NCBI GenBank assembly: GCA_963843645.1
Contig: CAWJLE010000008.1
Location: forward strand, 206,369-270,368
Reading direction: 5' to 3'
DNA: 64,000 nt
From: CAWJLE01 sp963843645
GTDB lineage: Bacteria; Chloroflexota; Anaerolineae; DAOTYC01
The first letter of the stretch is position 1; every line of letters begins with the position of its first letter. The position numbers and the translations under genes were made by a program. The notes under the pieces are model-generated. The model made no database searches. It was not told the origin of the DNA and saw nothing but the letters and a program-made list of their open reading frames with translations. Of the stretch, positions 17,289-26,702 are shown piece by piece.

Positions 17289-18938
17289 TTACGGCTTCGA
17301 GGCGTAGAACTGCCCGTTGTCCAGCAGGGCGTAGGTCTTCGAGCTGGAGCCCTTGTAGATCATGCCGTGCTCGAAATGCTGGACCAGCGCCACGCTGTCG
17401 AAGCCGTACTCGTCGTCCAGCGCCCAGCCGATCTGCGAATCCGGGCCGCCCAGGTAGTTGCGCCACAGCCACCCGAAACCTCGCCTCGGCTCGACCAGGC
17501 CCTCGGGCGGCTTCAGGCCGATCCCGTTCTCGTTGCTGTCGTCCCACTGGTCCAGCTGACGAGTCCAGGTGCCGGTCACGCGCCCGGTGCCGTCGGGATT
17601 GCGATCGTAGATCACGTATATCTCGGTCGTGTCGCTGCGCCACACCATGTTGCCGCCCTGGAAGGTCTCCTCGGCCGTCTTCGGGATCTTGCTCACCAAG
17701 TCCGTCGGGCAGCCGAGCTCAGCGCGATGAGCTTCCCACAACGGCGCGAACTCCGGATTGGCCGCCTGCACGCACACCGTCGCGGACTGCACGTCGGCGA
17801 CCGGCACGGTGAAGCCGGTCCACACCTGCCAGTACACCGAGCCGTCCAGCGCGCGCACGAACACGTCCAGCCGCCCGGGCGTCCGGGCATCGATCGCGGG
17901 CGGCATCTCCGTTCGCCCGCCGATGTTCTCCCAGTCCGTCGCCGACGGCAGCCACTGCCCGCCGTCCCAGGCCTTGTGCCATACGCTGCTGTCCGTGCCG
18001 CGGACCGCAATGTCCAGGCGCCCCGCGCCCCAGGTGGAGATCGCAGCGGTGCCCATGGCCTTGTTGCCGCCCAGGTTTTCCCAGTCGCTCCCCGCCGGGA
18101 GCCAGCCGGTGCCGTCCCACGCCTTGTGCCAGATGCTGTTGTCCATCCCGCGCATGACGATGTCGAGCCGGTCGGGTCCCCACGAGGCCGCCACCGGCGC
18201 GCCGGCGCACTTGCCGCCCAGGTTCTCCCAATCGGCGCCCGCCGGCAGCCACTGCGAGCCGTTCCAGGCCTTGTGCAGCGCCGAGCCGTCCGCCGCGCGC
18301 ACGACCACGTCCAGCCGGCCCGGCCCCCACGAGGCCACCGCCGGGGTGTCGGCGGCCTGCCCGCCCAGGTTCTCCCAGTTCTGCGGGTCCGGCAGCCACT
18401 GTGCCCCGTCCCAGGCCTTGTGCCACACGGCGTTGTCCAGGCCGCGGATGAACACGTCGAAGCGGCCCGCGCCGGAAGACACGATGCCCGGCTCGACGTT
18501 CGTCTTGCCGCCGATGCTCTCCCAGTTCAGCGCCGACGGCAGCCACTGGGCGCCGTCCCAGGCCTTGTGCCAGACGGTGTTGTCCTGGCCGCGCGCGACG
18601 ATGTCGAGCCGGCCCGACCCCGACGCTGCCACCGACGGCGTCCCATTGATGTTGCCGCCCAGGTTGTCCCAATCGGCGGCCGAAGGCAGCCACTGGGCGC
18701 CGTTCCAGGATTTGTGTAGCACGCTGCCGTCGATGCCGCGTGCGAACAGATCGAGACGATTCGCACCCTGAGCGACGACGACCGGCGAACCGATGATCTT
18801 ACCGCCAAGGTTTTCCCAGATTGGAGGTGGGGCTGCTTGCGCGTTGGGTACGGTTGGGACAGCGAATGGGGCGAACAGGGCGGATGCGACAAACAACAAT
18901 GCGGCGACTATCCGCACGTAGGTGCCAATCGTCCTCAT
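17289..18938 (-). CDS. Exported beta-propeller lectin-like protein (PLL/DUF346-type repeats)
   Basis: The protein is 549 aa. The signal peptide (MRTIGTYVRIVAALLFVASA...NAQA) gives a mature start near residue 36. Seven to eight repeats of about 46-48 aa run from residue 40 to about 380. Each has the pattern W-E-N-L-G-G...G.LD(I/V)..RG.D..(V/L)HK(A/S)W(D/N)G.QWLPS, as in PLL-type and DUF346 lectins that bind fucose or methylated sugars. Residues 395-549 form a different domain (NPEFAPLWEAHRAELGCPTD..., LGFP-like). It is likely a secreted or surface carbohydrate-binding protein. The frame is intact, unlike many neighbours. The sugar specificity is not readable. Confidence 0.8.
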   Translation of the reverse strand: MRTIGTYVRIVAALLFVASALFAPFAVPTVPNAQAAPPPIWENLGGKIIGSPVVVAQGANRLDLFARGIDGSVLHKSWNGAQWLPSAADWDNLGGNINGTPSVAASGSGRLDIVARGQDNTVWHKAWDGAQWLPSALNWESIGGKTNVEPGIVSSGAGRFDVFIRGLDNAVWHKAWDGAQWLPDPQNWENLGGQAADTPAVASWGPGRLDVVVRAADGSALHKAWNGSQWLPAGADWENLGGKCAGAPVAASWGPDRLDIVMRGMDNSIWHKAWDGTGWLPAGSDWENLGGNKAMGTAAISTWGAGRLDIAVRGTDSSVWHKAWDGGQWLPSATDWENIGGRTEMPPAIDARTPGRLDVFVRALDGSVYWQVWTGFTVPVADVQSATVCVQAANPEFAPLWEAHRAELGCPTDLVSKIPKTAEETFQGGNMVWRSDTTEIYVIYDRNPDGTGRVTGTWTRQLDQWDDSNENGIGLKPPEGLVEPRRGFGWLWRNYLGGPDSQIGWALDDEYGFDSVALVQHFEHGMIYKGSSSKTYALLDNGQFYASKP

Positions 18939-19040
18939 CTGATTCCTTCCTCTGGCGCAACACGGCCAGGGACGCGATTGTTGGTGACGGCCCTATTGTA
19001 TCATGCGAGCGGCCTGCTGCCAAGTCGGGAGGGAGTATGT

Positions 19041-19103
19041 AAGGCGTAATAGGTAATGCGTTATGCATGGTTATTATGCATTACGTATTACCCATTACGC
19101 CTT
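19041..19103. repeat. AT-rich palindrome overlapping the rsmG stop
   Basis: AAGGCGTAAT...ATTACGCCTT with arms of about 28 bp around a short loop and few mismatches. The last bases form the TAA stop of rsmG (19102-19104, minus strand), so it can act as its terminator. Confidence 0.88.
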
Positions 19104-19896
19104 ATTCCCTTCCCAGCGGCCGCTTGTTTGGCATGCCCGGGCGGCGGGGATAGTTCGGGGGCGTGCGCGCCACCTTGTCGAGGATCACCAGGCTGCGGGC
19201 TTCGGCCAGGCCGGGCAGCTCGACGTCGACCAACTGCCGCACCTTGCCGCCCAGCAGATTGACGGCTCGCTCGGCGGCCATGATCTCCGCCTGCACGTCC
19301 AGGCCCTTCTGGGCGATCACCCGGCCACCCAGCCGGCACAACGGCAGGGTGTACTCGGCCAGGACCGCCAGCTCCGCCACGGCGCGCGCCACGACCACGT
19401 CGTACGCTTCGCGCTGCTCGGCGGACTGGCCGGCCTGCTCGGCGCGCTCCTGCACGACCTGGACGTCCTTGAGCTTCAAAGCTCGATCATGTGCTGCAGG
19501 AACGTCACCTTCTTGCCGGTCGCCTCCAGCAGCGTCAGCTTCAGTCGGGGACACACGATCTTCAGAGGGAGGCCGGGAAAGCCGGGGCCGGTGCCGACGT
19601 CGATGACCCGCAGGCTGAGGCCGCGCACCGACTCGGGGATGCGCCGCGCGGACGCCGCCGGCGCGGGACCGCTGGACCGGTTGCCGTCCAGCACGAGCAG
19701 GCACGAGAGCGAATCCAGGAAATGGCGCACCTGCACTTGCTTCTCGTCGCTGATCGCCGTCAGGTTGAACCGCTCGTTCCAGTTCATCAGCTCCTGCTGA
19801 TAGATCGCGGAACGCGTCCAGCTCCTTATGCGTCAGCGTGAGGCCTAAAGCCTGGGCCCCCTCGAACAGCAACTTCACGCTGCGCCGCCCCCCCAC
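19102..19896 (-). CDS. rsmG: 16S rRNA (guanine-527-N7)-methyltransferase RsmG, frameshifted
   Basis: SAM-dependent Rossmann enzyme that methylates N7 of G527 in 16S rRNA. The N-terminal helices (VKLLFEGAQALGLTLTHKELDAF) start near 19878, where GTG is a likely start. The upstream ATG-equivalent at 19896 is the outer limit. After a one-base break near 19803 the sequence continues QQELMNWNERFNLTAI. SAM site VIDVGTGPGFPGLPLKI and LLEATGKKVTFL follow. A second break near 19485 leads to AYDVVVARAVAELAVLAEYTLPL, the VxxRA block of the family. Length when repaired is about 250 aa, normal. The stop codon is supplied by a palindrome. Confidence 0.9.
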   Translation of the reverse strand: MGGRRSVKLLFEGAQALGLTLTHKELDAFRDLSAGADELERAVQPDGDQRREASAGAPFPGFALVPARAGRQPVQRSRAGGVRAAHPRVGARPQPAGHRRRHRPRLSRPPSEDRVSPTEADAAGGDRQEGDVPAAHDRALKLKDVQVVQERAEQAGQSAEQREAYDVVVARAVAELAVLAEYTLPLCRLGGRVIAQKGLDVQAEIMAAERAVNLLGGKVRQLVDVELPGLAEARSLVILDKVARTPPNYPRRPGMPNKRPLGRE

Positions 19897-19978
19897 TCGC
19901 CCGCGTCATTCCACCGATGTCTCATGCTATCACCGGGGGCGGATTCTGTCCAGTGAGGAGCGGGAGGCGTCAGACGCC

Positions 19979-21105
19979 CTATTTCCCCAGGAACCCCAAA
20001 TCCCCGTGCCCCGGCATGTCCTCGACGAAGGCGCGGAGGAAGCGGACGGCGTGCGCGGCGTCGTTCAGGTCGAGCATCTCCACCGGGGAGTGGGAGTAGC
20101 GGCGCGCAAGGCCGAGCCCGCCCGTGGGGATTCCCTCGCGGGCCAGGTGGATCACCGAGGAGTCGGTGAAACTGATGCCGACCATGGTCGCCGGCTGATA
20201 GGGCATGCCGATACGCTCGGCCGTTTGGATCATCCAGCGCTTCACCGCGGGGTGGATCAGCTGGCCCAGGACGCGCGTCGCCGCTGGCCAGCAGGAAGAC
20301 GGGACCGCGCCCGATCCCAGCCGGGATCTGCGTGTGGAAGTGACGTCAGGCGTGTCGCCGGCCATGAAGGTGTCCAAAACCAGGGCGTAATCCGGCCGGG
20401 CCCGGCGGGCCGCCACCCGCGCGCCACGCGAGCCGACCTCTTCCTGCACGGCGATCACGACGGTGACGTCGCCGGCCGGGGTGACGTCCTTCATCTCTTC
20501 GAGCATTGCAGCAGGATGGCGCAGCCCAGGCGGTTGTCGACCGCCTTGCCGATCACGTAGTCCGAGTCCGGCAGCTCGACCAGCGGGCTGTGGTACGTGA
20601 CGGGGTCGCCGACCGCGATGCCCAGGCGCGCGACGTCCTCCGCGCTGTGGGCGCCCACGTCGATGTACAGGTCGGCCATCGCGGGCAGCTGCGTCTCGCC
20701 GCCGGCCTTCATCAGGTGCCCGGACCGCACGCCGACCACCCCCAGGTGGCCGTTGACCCACACCTCGCGCGCGACCAGGAGCAGCGGCATCGTCCCGCCC
20801 AGCCGCTCGAACCGCAGGAAGCCGCTCGGCTCGACGCTCTTGACGATGCCCCCGATCTCGTCGCTGTGGGCGGACAGCATCAGCTGCGGCGCGTCGCCTC
20901 GGCCGCGACGGACGGCGTACAGATTCCCCATCATGTCCACTTCCACGGAATCGGCCAGAGGCCGAAACGCCTCCAGCAAATAGGCCACCACGGGCTGTTC
21001 GAAGCCGGACGCGCCGTGCAGCGAGGTGAGGGCGCGCAGTCGTTCGCGCAGGGACGCCTTCAGGTTATCCACGATTGTCCTCCTGGAGATCGAATTGACG
21101 GCCAT
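19979..21105 (-). CDS. M42-family metallo-aminopeptidase, frameshifted
   Basis: Di-metal cytosolic aminopeptidase of the FrvX/TET/glutamyl aminopeptidase group, which trims peptides from the N-terminus as a tetrahedral dodecamer. Visible: SGFEQPVVAYL near residue 33, first metal ligand in LSAHSDEIGGI, metal-bridging region DNRLGCAILLQ, catalytic EE in VVIAVQEEVGSRGA, ligand D in LDTFMAGDTPD, and a C-terminal YSHSPVEMLDLND motif. One-base breaks near 20505 and two compensating ones near 20340-20280 disturb the frame. Start ATG at 21105. Repaired length is about 375 aa, slightly longer than usual. It follows rsmG's 5' end with 80 bp between. Confidence 0.87.
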
Positions 21106-21605
21106 ATCAGAGCGAGTAGACTTCGCGATCGTCGCCCAGGTGAAGACTCTCCCGGGCTGGTCGGCGATCTATCCGCGCGTAAGAGCTCGCTGTAAAGGTT
21201 GAACTCAATATGAGACAGAGAAACGCGCGGCAGCCCTCCGGACAGCTTTGCCGCTGGCCCCTCCATTATACTTCGGACCCGGACTTCAGCCAAGCGCTTC
21301 TTGGCGACCGGACTGTCACATTCAATCGCCGCGCTCGTCCTGGCAATTGAGAATCGGCGGGACGTGCCCATCCAATGGAACGCGAATCGAACTACATTCG
21401 TCGACATCAATAATATCTATCCTTCGGGCTTCGAATTTGCGGAACATGCGAACGGGAGGATAATCAATGCCGCGCTTTCGGCAGATCCCAACCCTTGACG
21501 CGCGACGTGTCCGTCGCCGCGGCGCTGAACGTAGCGGCGACCGAGCCGCTGTAGATCGCAGCAACGCACCATTCTCTCAGGAGCGACAGGAGGTTCACCA
21601 ACGAG
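21106..21605. other. Gene-free stretch, nothing firm
   Basis: About 500 bp between the divergent M42 and SDR genes. It should hold both promoters. No hexamer pair stands out and no protein is convincing. A short stretch near 21325-21365 (GCTCGTCCTGGCAATTGAGAATCG) resembles a decayed arm of the palindrome at 50960-51206. Confidence 0.4.
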
Positions 21606-22461
21606 ATGGAGATTCCGTTTGCCAAGGATTTCGACAAGGTCGCGCTGATCACCGGCGGCAGCAAGGGAATCGGGTCCGGCTGCGCGCGCGTATTCGTGCA
21701 GGCGGGCGCCAGGGTCGTCATTTGCGCGCGCGGGCGCGCCGAAGGGGAAGCGCTCGCGGCGGATCTCGATGCCGCCGGCCCCGGCCGGTGCCGACTTCCG
21801 CCCCTGCGACGTGACCAGGCCGGAGGAGCTGCGCGCGGTGGTCGATTGGACGGTGGGCCGGCACGGGCGCCTCGACTGCCTCGTCAACAATGCGGGCACC
21901 CATCCCCCCCACCGGCCCATCGACGACTTCTCGGTCGAGGACTTCCGGCACCTGTTCGAGACCAACCTGCTGAGCTACTTCGTTGCCTGCCAGGCCGCGC
22001 TGCCCGCCCTGCGGGCCGTGCGGGGCAGCATCGTCAACATGAGCAGCCTGGTCGCCATGACCGGCCAGCAGCTCGCAACGATCTACTGCGCCACCAAGGG
22101 GGGGATCACCTCGTTCACGAGGGCGCTCGCCATCGAGGAGGCGCGGTACGGCGTCCGCGTGAACTCCATCGCGCCCGGCAACATCCTCTCCGAAAGCCGG
22201 TCGCGCGGCGTCGCCTCCGCGGACGACCCGGAGCAGATGAACCGGCTGATCGACAGCTGGCAGTGGCCGGGTCGCAGCGGGACCAACGAAGAGGTCGGGA
22301 CCGCCTGCCTCTTCCTGGCCAGCGACGCGGCCAGCTACATCACCGGCGTCGAGCTGATCATCAGCGGCGGCTCAGAGCTGGGCTACGGCGTCAAGGCGCC
22401 CTGGAAGCTCGGCCTGTCCTGGCCCGAGGAGCAGTATCCGCGCCCGGTGAACCCGCTGTAA
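21606..22461 (+). CDS. SDR-family NAD(P)-dependent oxidoreductase, frameshifted
   Basis: Starts ATG 21606 (MEIPFAKDFDKVALITGG), with an AGGAGG at about 21587. Nucleotide site GGSKGIGSG (residues 17-25). One-base break near 21785, after which it reads RPCDVTRPEEL. NNAG block LVNNAGTHPPHRPIDDF, catalytic Ser region NMSSLVAM, YxxxK in YCATKGG, and a C-terminal VELIISGGSELGYG. Repaired length is about 285 aa, a classical SDR. The C-terminal tail APWKLGLSWPEEQYPRP is longer than average. It lies directly upstream of the histidine-degradation cluster on the same strand but is separated from it by a 184-bp palindrome, so functional linkage is uncertain. Confidence 0.88.
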
Positions 22462-22516
22462 CCCCGCGGCGGGCGCCCAGAGTTGCCCCCTATCCCCCGC
22501 CCCGCCTTGACAGGGT

Positions 22517-22700
22517 GCATTTCAACGGTTCGCGGGTCGTCTGGACCACTAAACGCACGAAAGGGAGCGAAACACACGAAAAACGACCTCTCGTCACCGC
22601 GGACAGGCCACAGACGGCGGTGACGAGAGGTCGTTTTTCGTGTGTTTCGCTCCCTTTCGTGCGTTTAGTGGTCCAGACGACCCGCGAACCGTTGAAATGC
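22517..22700. repeat. Very long perfect palindrome, 84-bp arms
   Basis: Arms 22517-22600 and 22617-22700 are perfect complements over 84 bp with a 16-nt loop. They include ACTAAACGCACGAAAGGGAG and ACACACGAAAAACGACC. It accounts for most of the gap 22462-22815. Confidence 0.97.
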
Positions 22701-22815
22701 CATCGCCCTTCCCGTCTTGATCTTACTCGCAAATTCGCCTATACTATCCCCCATTACCCAATCCGCAGCAAAACTCACGTGCGGTGCAACGGCGGTTGAG
22801 ACCGGAAGGATTCTC

Positions 22816-23388
22816 ATGGAGACGGACGTATCGCCTTTTCTCGGAGTCCTGGACCCGTCCGATACCGGAACGGGCGGCGGCACTGCGTCGGCGTTAGCCG
22901 GAGCGATGGCGGCCTCCCTGGTCGCCATGGTGGCGCACCTGTCCGCGCCCCTGGAGCACCTGGGACCGCCGGCCTCCTTCCTCGAGCTCGCGGCCCGGGC
23001 CGAGATGCTGGCCGCCGACCTGGTGCAGGGCGGGGCCGCGGACCGCGCGGCCTTCGGAGCGCTGCGTGACGCTTACCGGCTTCCCAGGCTGACAGACGAA
23101 CAGAAGACCCGCCGGGCAGCGGCCGTCCAGCAGGCCGTCCTGCACGCCGCGGCCGTGCCCCTGGAAAACGCGGAGCGCTGCCTGCAGGTGTGGGAGATGT
23201 GCGCGGCGCTGACGAATCGTTCCAATGCCAACGCCGCGTCCGACCTGGAGTGCGCCGGCCACCTGGCGCGCGCCGGCCTCCTGGGCTGTGTGGCGAACGT
23301 CGAGATCAACCTGCCGCTGCTGAAAGACGAGATCGAAGTCGTCCGGCTGACCGGCCGCGTCCGCGAGCTGCGCGAAGCCGCCGGGTGA
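22816..23388 (+). CDS. fchA: Formimidoyl-tetrahydrofolate cyclodeaminase-like protein
   Basis: 190 aa, ATG 22816 after GGAAGGA. Typical cyclodeaminase/cyclohydrolase start (SPFLGVLDPSDTGTGGGTASALAGAMAASLVAMVA). The Gly-rich helix turn, the central DRAAFGALRDAYRLP motif and the C-terminal SNANAASDLECAGHLARAGLLGCVANVEINL block are all family hallmarks. The enzyme converts 5-formimino-THF to 5,10-methenyl-THF plus ammonia in the cytoplasm. It is immediately upstream of ftcD (31 bp), which makes its substrate, and the hut genes follow. A pure methenyl-THF cyclohydrolase role is the alternative. Confidence 0.9.
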   Translation: METDVSPFLGVLDPSDTGTGGGTASALAGAMAASLVAMVAHLSAPLEHLGPPASFLELAARAEMLAADLVQGGAADRAAFGALRDAYRLPRLTDEQKTRRAAAVQQAVLHAAAVPLENAERCLQVWEMCAALTNRSNANAASDLECAGHLARAGLLGCVANVEINLPLLKDEIEVVRLTGRVRELREAAG

Positions 23389-23419
23389 CGCCGGGACACT
23401 GAATGAGAGGGTGGATGCC

Positions 23420-24323
23420 ATGCAGGTTCTGATGTGCGTGCCGAACATCAGCGAGGGCCAGGATCTGGCGCTCGTCGACCGGGTGCTGGAGCCCATCCGG
23501 CGGGCGGGCGGCGTTAAGCTCTTGGACTACTCCTCCGACGCGCACCACAATCGCTCCGTATTGACCTACCTGGGCGAGCCCGAGTCCGTGCTGGCCGCGA
23601 CCCAGGCGATGACTCTGGAAGCCCTCGCGCTCATCGACATGACGCAGCACCACGGCTCGCACCCCCGCATGGGCGCGGTCGACGTGGTGCCGTTCATCCC
23701 CATTCGCGGACGTGGAGACCGCCGAGGCAGTGGCGATTGCGCACCGATTCGGCGAGTTCCTGGGCGCCCAGGGCGTCCCGGTCTACTACTACGAGGACGC
23801 CGCCACCCGCCCGGAGCGGCAGAGCCTGCCCAACGTCCGCCGCGGCGAGTACGAGGGCCTGGCCGCCAGGTTCGGCGACCCCGCCTGGGAGCCCGACGCG
23901 GGCCCGGCCGCGTTCAATCCCAAGTCCGGCGCCACCGCCACCGGCGCGCGCTTCCCGCTCGTCGCCTTCAACGTCAACCTCAACACGACGAACCTGGCCG
24001 TCGCCGAGCGCATCGCGCGGGCCGTCCGGTACATCAACGGCGGCTACCGCTACGTTCGCGCCATGGGCCTGTCCCTGGGCGACCAGGGCATGGTCCAGGT
24101 GTCCATGAACCTGACCAACTACCTCAAGACGCCGATCCCCCGCGTGCTGGAGACCATCCGCTCGGAGGCCGCCAGCTACGGCGTGGCCGTCGCCGGCGCC
24201 GAGCTGGTCGGTCCCGTGCCGCTGGGGGCGTTCGAGGACGTCGTGAAGCATTACCTGCAGGTCCACGACTTCGCGATGGAGCAGATCATCGAGCTCGCCC
24301 TGATCGACGACGCGGCAGAGTAG
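23420..24323 (+). CDS. ftcD: Glutamate formimidoyltransferase, frameshifted
   Basis: Transfers the formimino group of N-formimino-L-glutamate to tetrahydrofolate, the last glutamate-releasing step of histidine degradation. MQVLMCVPNISEGQDLALVD is the family N-terminus. HHGSHPRMGAVDVVPFIP carries conserved His residues. A one-base break near 23705 is followed by ADVETAEAVAIAHRFGEFLG, then YYYEDAATRPERQSLPNVRRGEYEGL, FNVNLNT and a C-terminal QVSMNLTNYLKTPIPRV. I prefer ATG 23420 over GTG 23411 because of its spacing from GAGAGG. Length about 300 aa, the single-domain bacterial form with the cyclodeaminase encoded separately. Confidence 0.92.
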
Positions 24324-24370
24324 CGCCGCATCGGCGAGGATCCGCGCCGCACCGCGCGATGTAGTCTCGT

Positions 24371-24652
24371 CCGGCAGAGACACGGCCTGCTCTGGCGACC
24401 AAGGTCGCGGCCGGCAGAGACACGGCCTGCCCTGGCGACCAAGGTCTGGTCCGGCAGAGACACGGTCCCCATCGGGCGACCAAGGTCGCGTCCGGCAGAG
24501 ACACGGCCTGCCCTGGCGACCAAGGTCGCGGCCGGCAGAGACACGGCCTGCCCTGGCGACCAAGGTCGCGCCCAGCAGAGACACGGCCTGCCCTGGCGAC
24601 CAAGGTCTCGTCCGGCAGAGACACGGCCTGCCCTGGCGACCAAGGTCGCGGC
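24371..24652. repeat. Tandem repeats of about 40 bp (seven copies)
   Basis: Unit CCGGCAGAGACACGGCCTG plus CCCTGGCGACCAAGGTCGCG, starting near 24371, 24411, 24451, 24491, 24531, 24572 and 24612. There are no unique spacers. Each unit contains the small palindrome GCGACC-AA-GGTCGC. The last copy is the outer part of the left arm of the palindrome 24605-24858, so the arm seems to have been expanded in tandem. Confidence 0.93.
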
Positions 24653-24858
24653 TGCCTTTACGAAGCCCGCCTCCGCGGGCTAACGGCAACGACAGAACGA
24701 CAACAGACGTACCTCGGCGCGCCGGTTGTGGCGGGTTGGACAAAATCGGCACCAACTCGGGAACCCGATCCGTTGCCGTTAGCCCGCGGAGGCGGGCTTC
24801 GTAAAGGCAGCCGCGACCTTGGTCGCCAGGGCAGGCCATGTCTCTTGCCGGACGAGAC
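24605..24858. repeat. Long palindrome, arms about 87 bp
   Basis: Left arm 24605-24691, right arm 24771-24858, with very few mismatches. Inner blocks (CGAAGCCCGCCTCCGCGGGC, TAACGGCAAC) match the element at 7450-7613. The rest of the gap 24324-24954 is the tandem array and the hutU leader. Confidence 0.92.
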
Positions 24859-24954
24859 CTCACCGGACCGACGCGAGCCGCCGCCACCGGCCATACCGTT
24901 TCAGCGATCTACCGATTCGCGCGATCATAAGAGTGCACGGACGAGGAGAAGCCC

Positions 24955-26702
24955 ATGAAGAACGAGATCCTGTATTCGGTGAAGGCGCAGCGCGGCCCCA
25001 CCCTGCGCTGCAAGGGATGGAAGCAGGAAACGCTGCCTGCGCATGCTCGAGAACAACATGGAGAACGCCGAGAAGCCGGAGCGACTCGTCATCTACGGCG
25101 GCATCGGCAAGTGCGCCCGCAACTGGGAGTCGTACCACGCCATCGTCGACTCGCTCCTCGAACCTGGAGAACGACGAGACCCTGGCGGTCCAGTCCGGCA
25201 TGCCGGTCGCGATCTTCCGCACCCACCGCCTGGCGCCGCGGGTGGTCATGGCCAACACCAACATCATGAAGGCCACCTGGCCCATCTTCTACGACCTGCA
25301 GGACAAGAACCTGACCATGTTCGCCCAGTACACCGCCGGCCCGTGGGAGTACATCGGCACCCAGGGCGTGATCCAGGGCACCTTCGAGACGCTGGCCGCG
25401 GCCGGCGCGCAGCACTTCGGCGGCTCGCTGGTGGGCCGCATCTACTTCACCGCCGGCTTGGGCGGCATGGGCCGCAACCAGCCCCGCGCCATGACCATGC
25501 ACGGCGGCGTGTGCGTGGTGGTCGATGCGAACCCGCGCATCATCCGACCGGGCCATCGAGCGTCGGCTTCCTCGACGTGCGAGGCCAGCTCCCTGGAGGA
25601 GGCCATCCGCCTGGCCGAAGACCGCCAAGGCCGACCGCCAGCCGCTGGGCATCGGCGTGCACGGCAACGCGGCGGACGCTCTTCCCGCAGGCGCTGGAAA
25701 TGGGCTGGCGGCCCGACCTCATCGTCGGAGATGTGCCCCTGCCACGACCCGCTGTCCTACATCCCGGCGGGCTATTCGCCGGAGGAGGCCGACGCGCTGC
25801 GCCGCGCCGACCGCGTGGCCTACCTGGCCCAGGCCCGCGAGTCGATGAAGCGCCAGCTCGCGCGCGATGAACGGGTTCTTCGACCGGCGGCGTGAAGGTG
25901 TTCGAGTACGGCACCAGCATCCGCAAGGAATGCCGCGACGCCGGCATGCCCGAAGACGAGGCGATGAAGATCCCCGGCTTCGTCGCCGCCTACATCCGGC
26001 CGCTGTTCCTGCTGGGCCGCGGCCCCTTCCGCTGGACCTGCGTCTCGGGCGAGGCCGACGACCTGGCCACGCTGGACGACCTGGTGCTGGAGATGTTCCC
26101 CCACGACGAGACCACCGTCAAGTGGATCAAGCTGGCGCGCCGCACACCTGCCCATCGAGGGCCTGCCGGCGCGGGTCTGCTACCTGGGCTTCGGCGAGCG
26201 CAAGAGCCTTCGGCCTGCGCGTCAACCGGCTGATCAGGGACGGCGAGCTGGCCGGTCCGGTCGCCTTCTCGCGCGACAACCTGGACTCCGGCTCCATCGT
26301 CAACCCGACGTTCGAATCGGAGAAGATGCTGGACGGCGGCGACCTGATCTCCGACTGGCCGTACCTCAACGCCTGCTCAACACCGCGGCCATGGCCGATC
26401 TGGTCGCGATCCAGGCCAACTACTCCATGGGCGAGGCCGTGCACACCGGCGTGACCATGATCGCGGACGGCAGCGAGGAGGCCGATCTGCGCCTGGAGGC
26501 CTGCCTGACGACCGATTCCGGCATCGGCGTGGTGCGCCACGCCCAGGCCGGCTACCCCCTGGCCCGCACCGTGGCCGACGGGCGAGGGCCGCTGACCGAC
26601 GAGACAGCATCAAGGTCCCGCTGTGGTGGAGCCCGACCGCGACCTTCGGGCCGGAGGAGGGGGCCGTTGACCGGCTTGCGCCCCACACCCGACACCGAAT
26701 GA
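24955..26702 (+). CDS. hutU: Urocanate hydratase (urocanase), multiply frameshifted
   Basis: Converts urocanate to 4-imidazolone-5-propanoate with tightly bound NAD+. ATG 24955 with GAGGAGAA. About eight single-base breaks. Pieces in order: KQETLLRMLENNMENAE, VIYGGIGKCARNWESYHAIV, DETLAVQSGMPVAIFRTH, YTAGPWEYIGTQGVIQGTFETL, the NAD loop TAGLGGMGRNQPRAMTM, PLGIGVHGNAAD, CPCHDPLSYIPAGYSPEEA (catalytic-region Cys/His), GFVAAYIRPLFLLGRGPFRW, DSGSIVNPTFESEKM and GIGVVRHAQAGY. Repaired length is about 575 aa. The NAD loop deviates from the common GLGGMGGAQP. The stop may be TGA 26700-26702, overlapping the hutI ATG, or slightly earlier if the last frame is wrong. Breaks look like errors, often an extra C before G. 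Confidence 0.9.

Noticed and set aside
16896..18719. 607-aa open frame on the plus strand
   Set aside because: Antisense shadow of the lectin-like gene (17289-18938), which has a signal peptide and clear repeats in its own frame.
24371..24652. Possible CRISPR array
   Set aside because: The 40-bp units are contiguous with no unique spacers, are internally palindromic and have no cas genes nearby.
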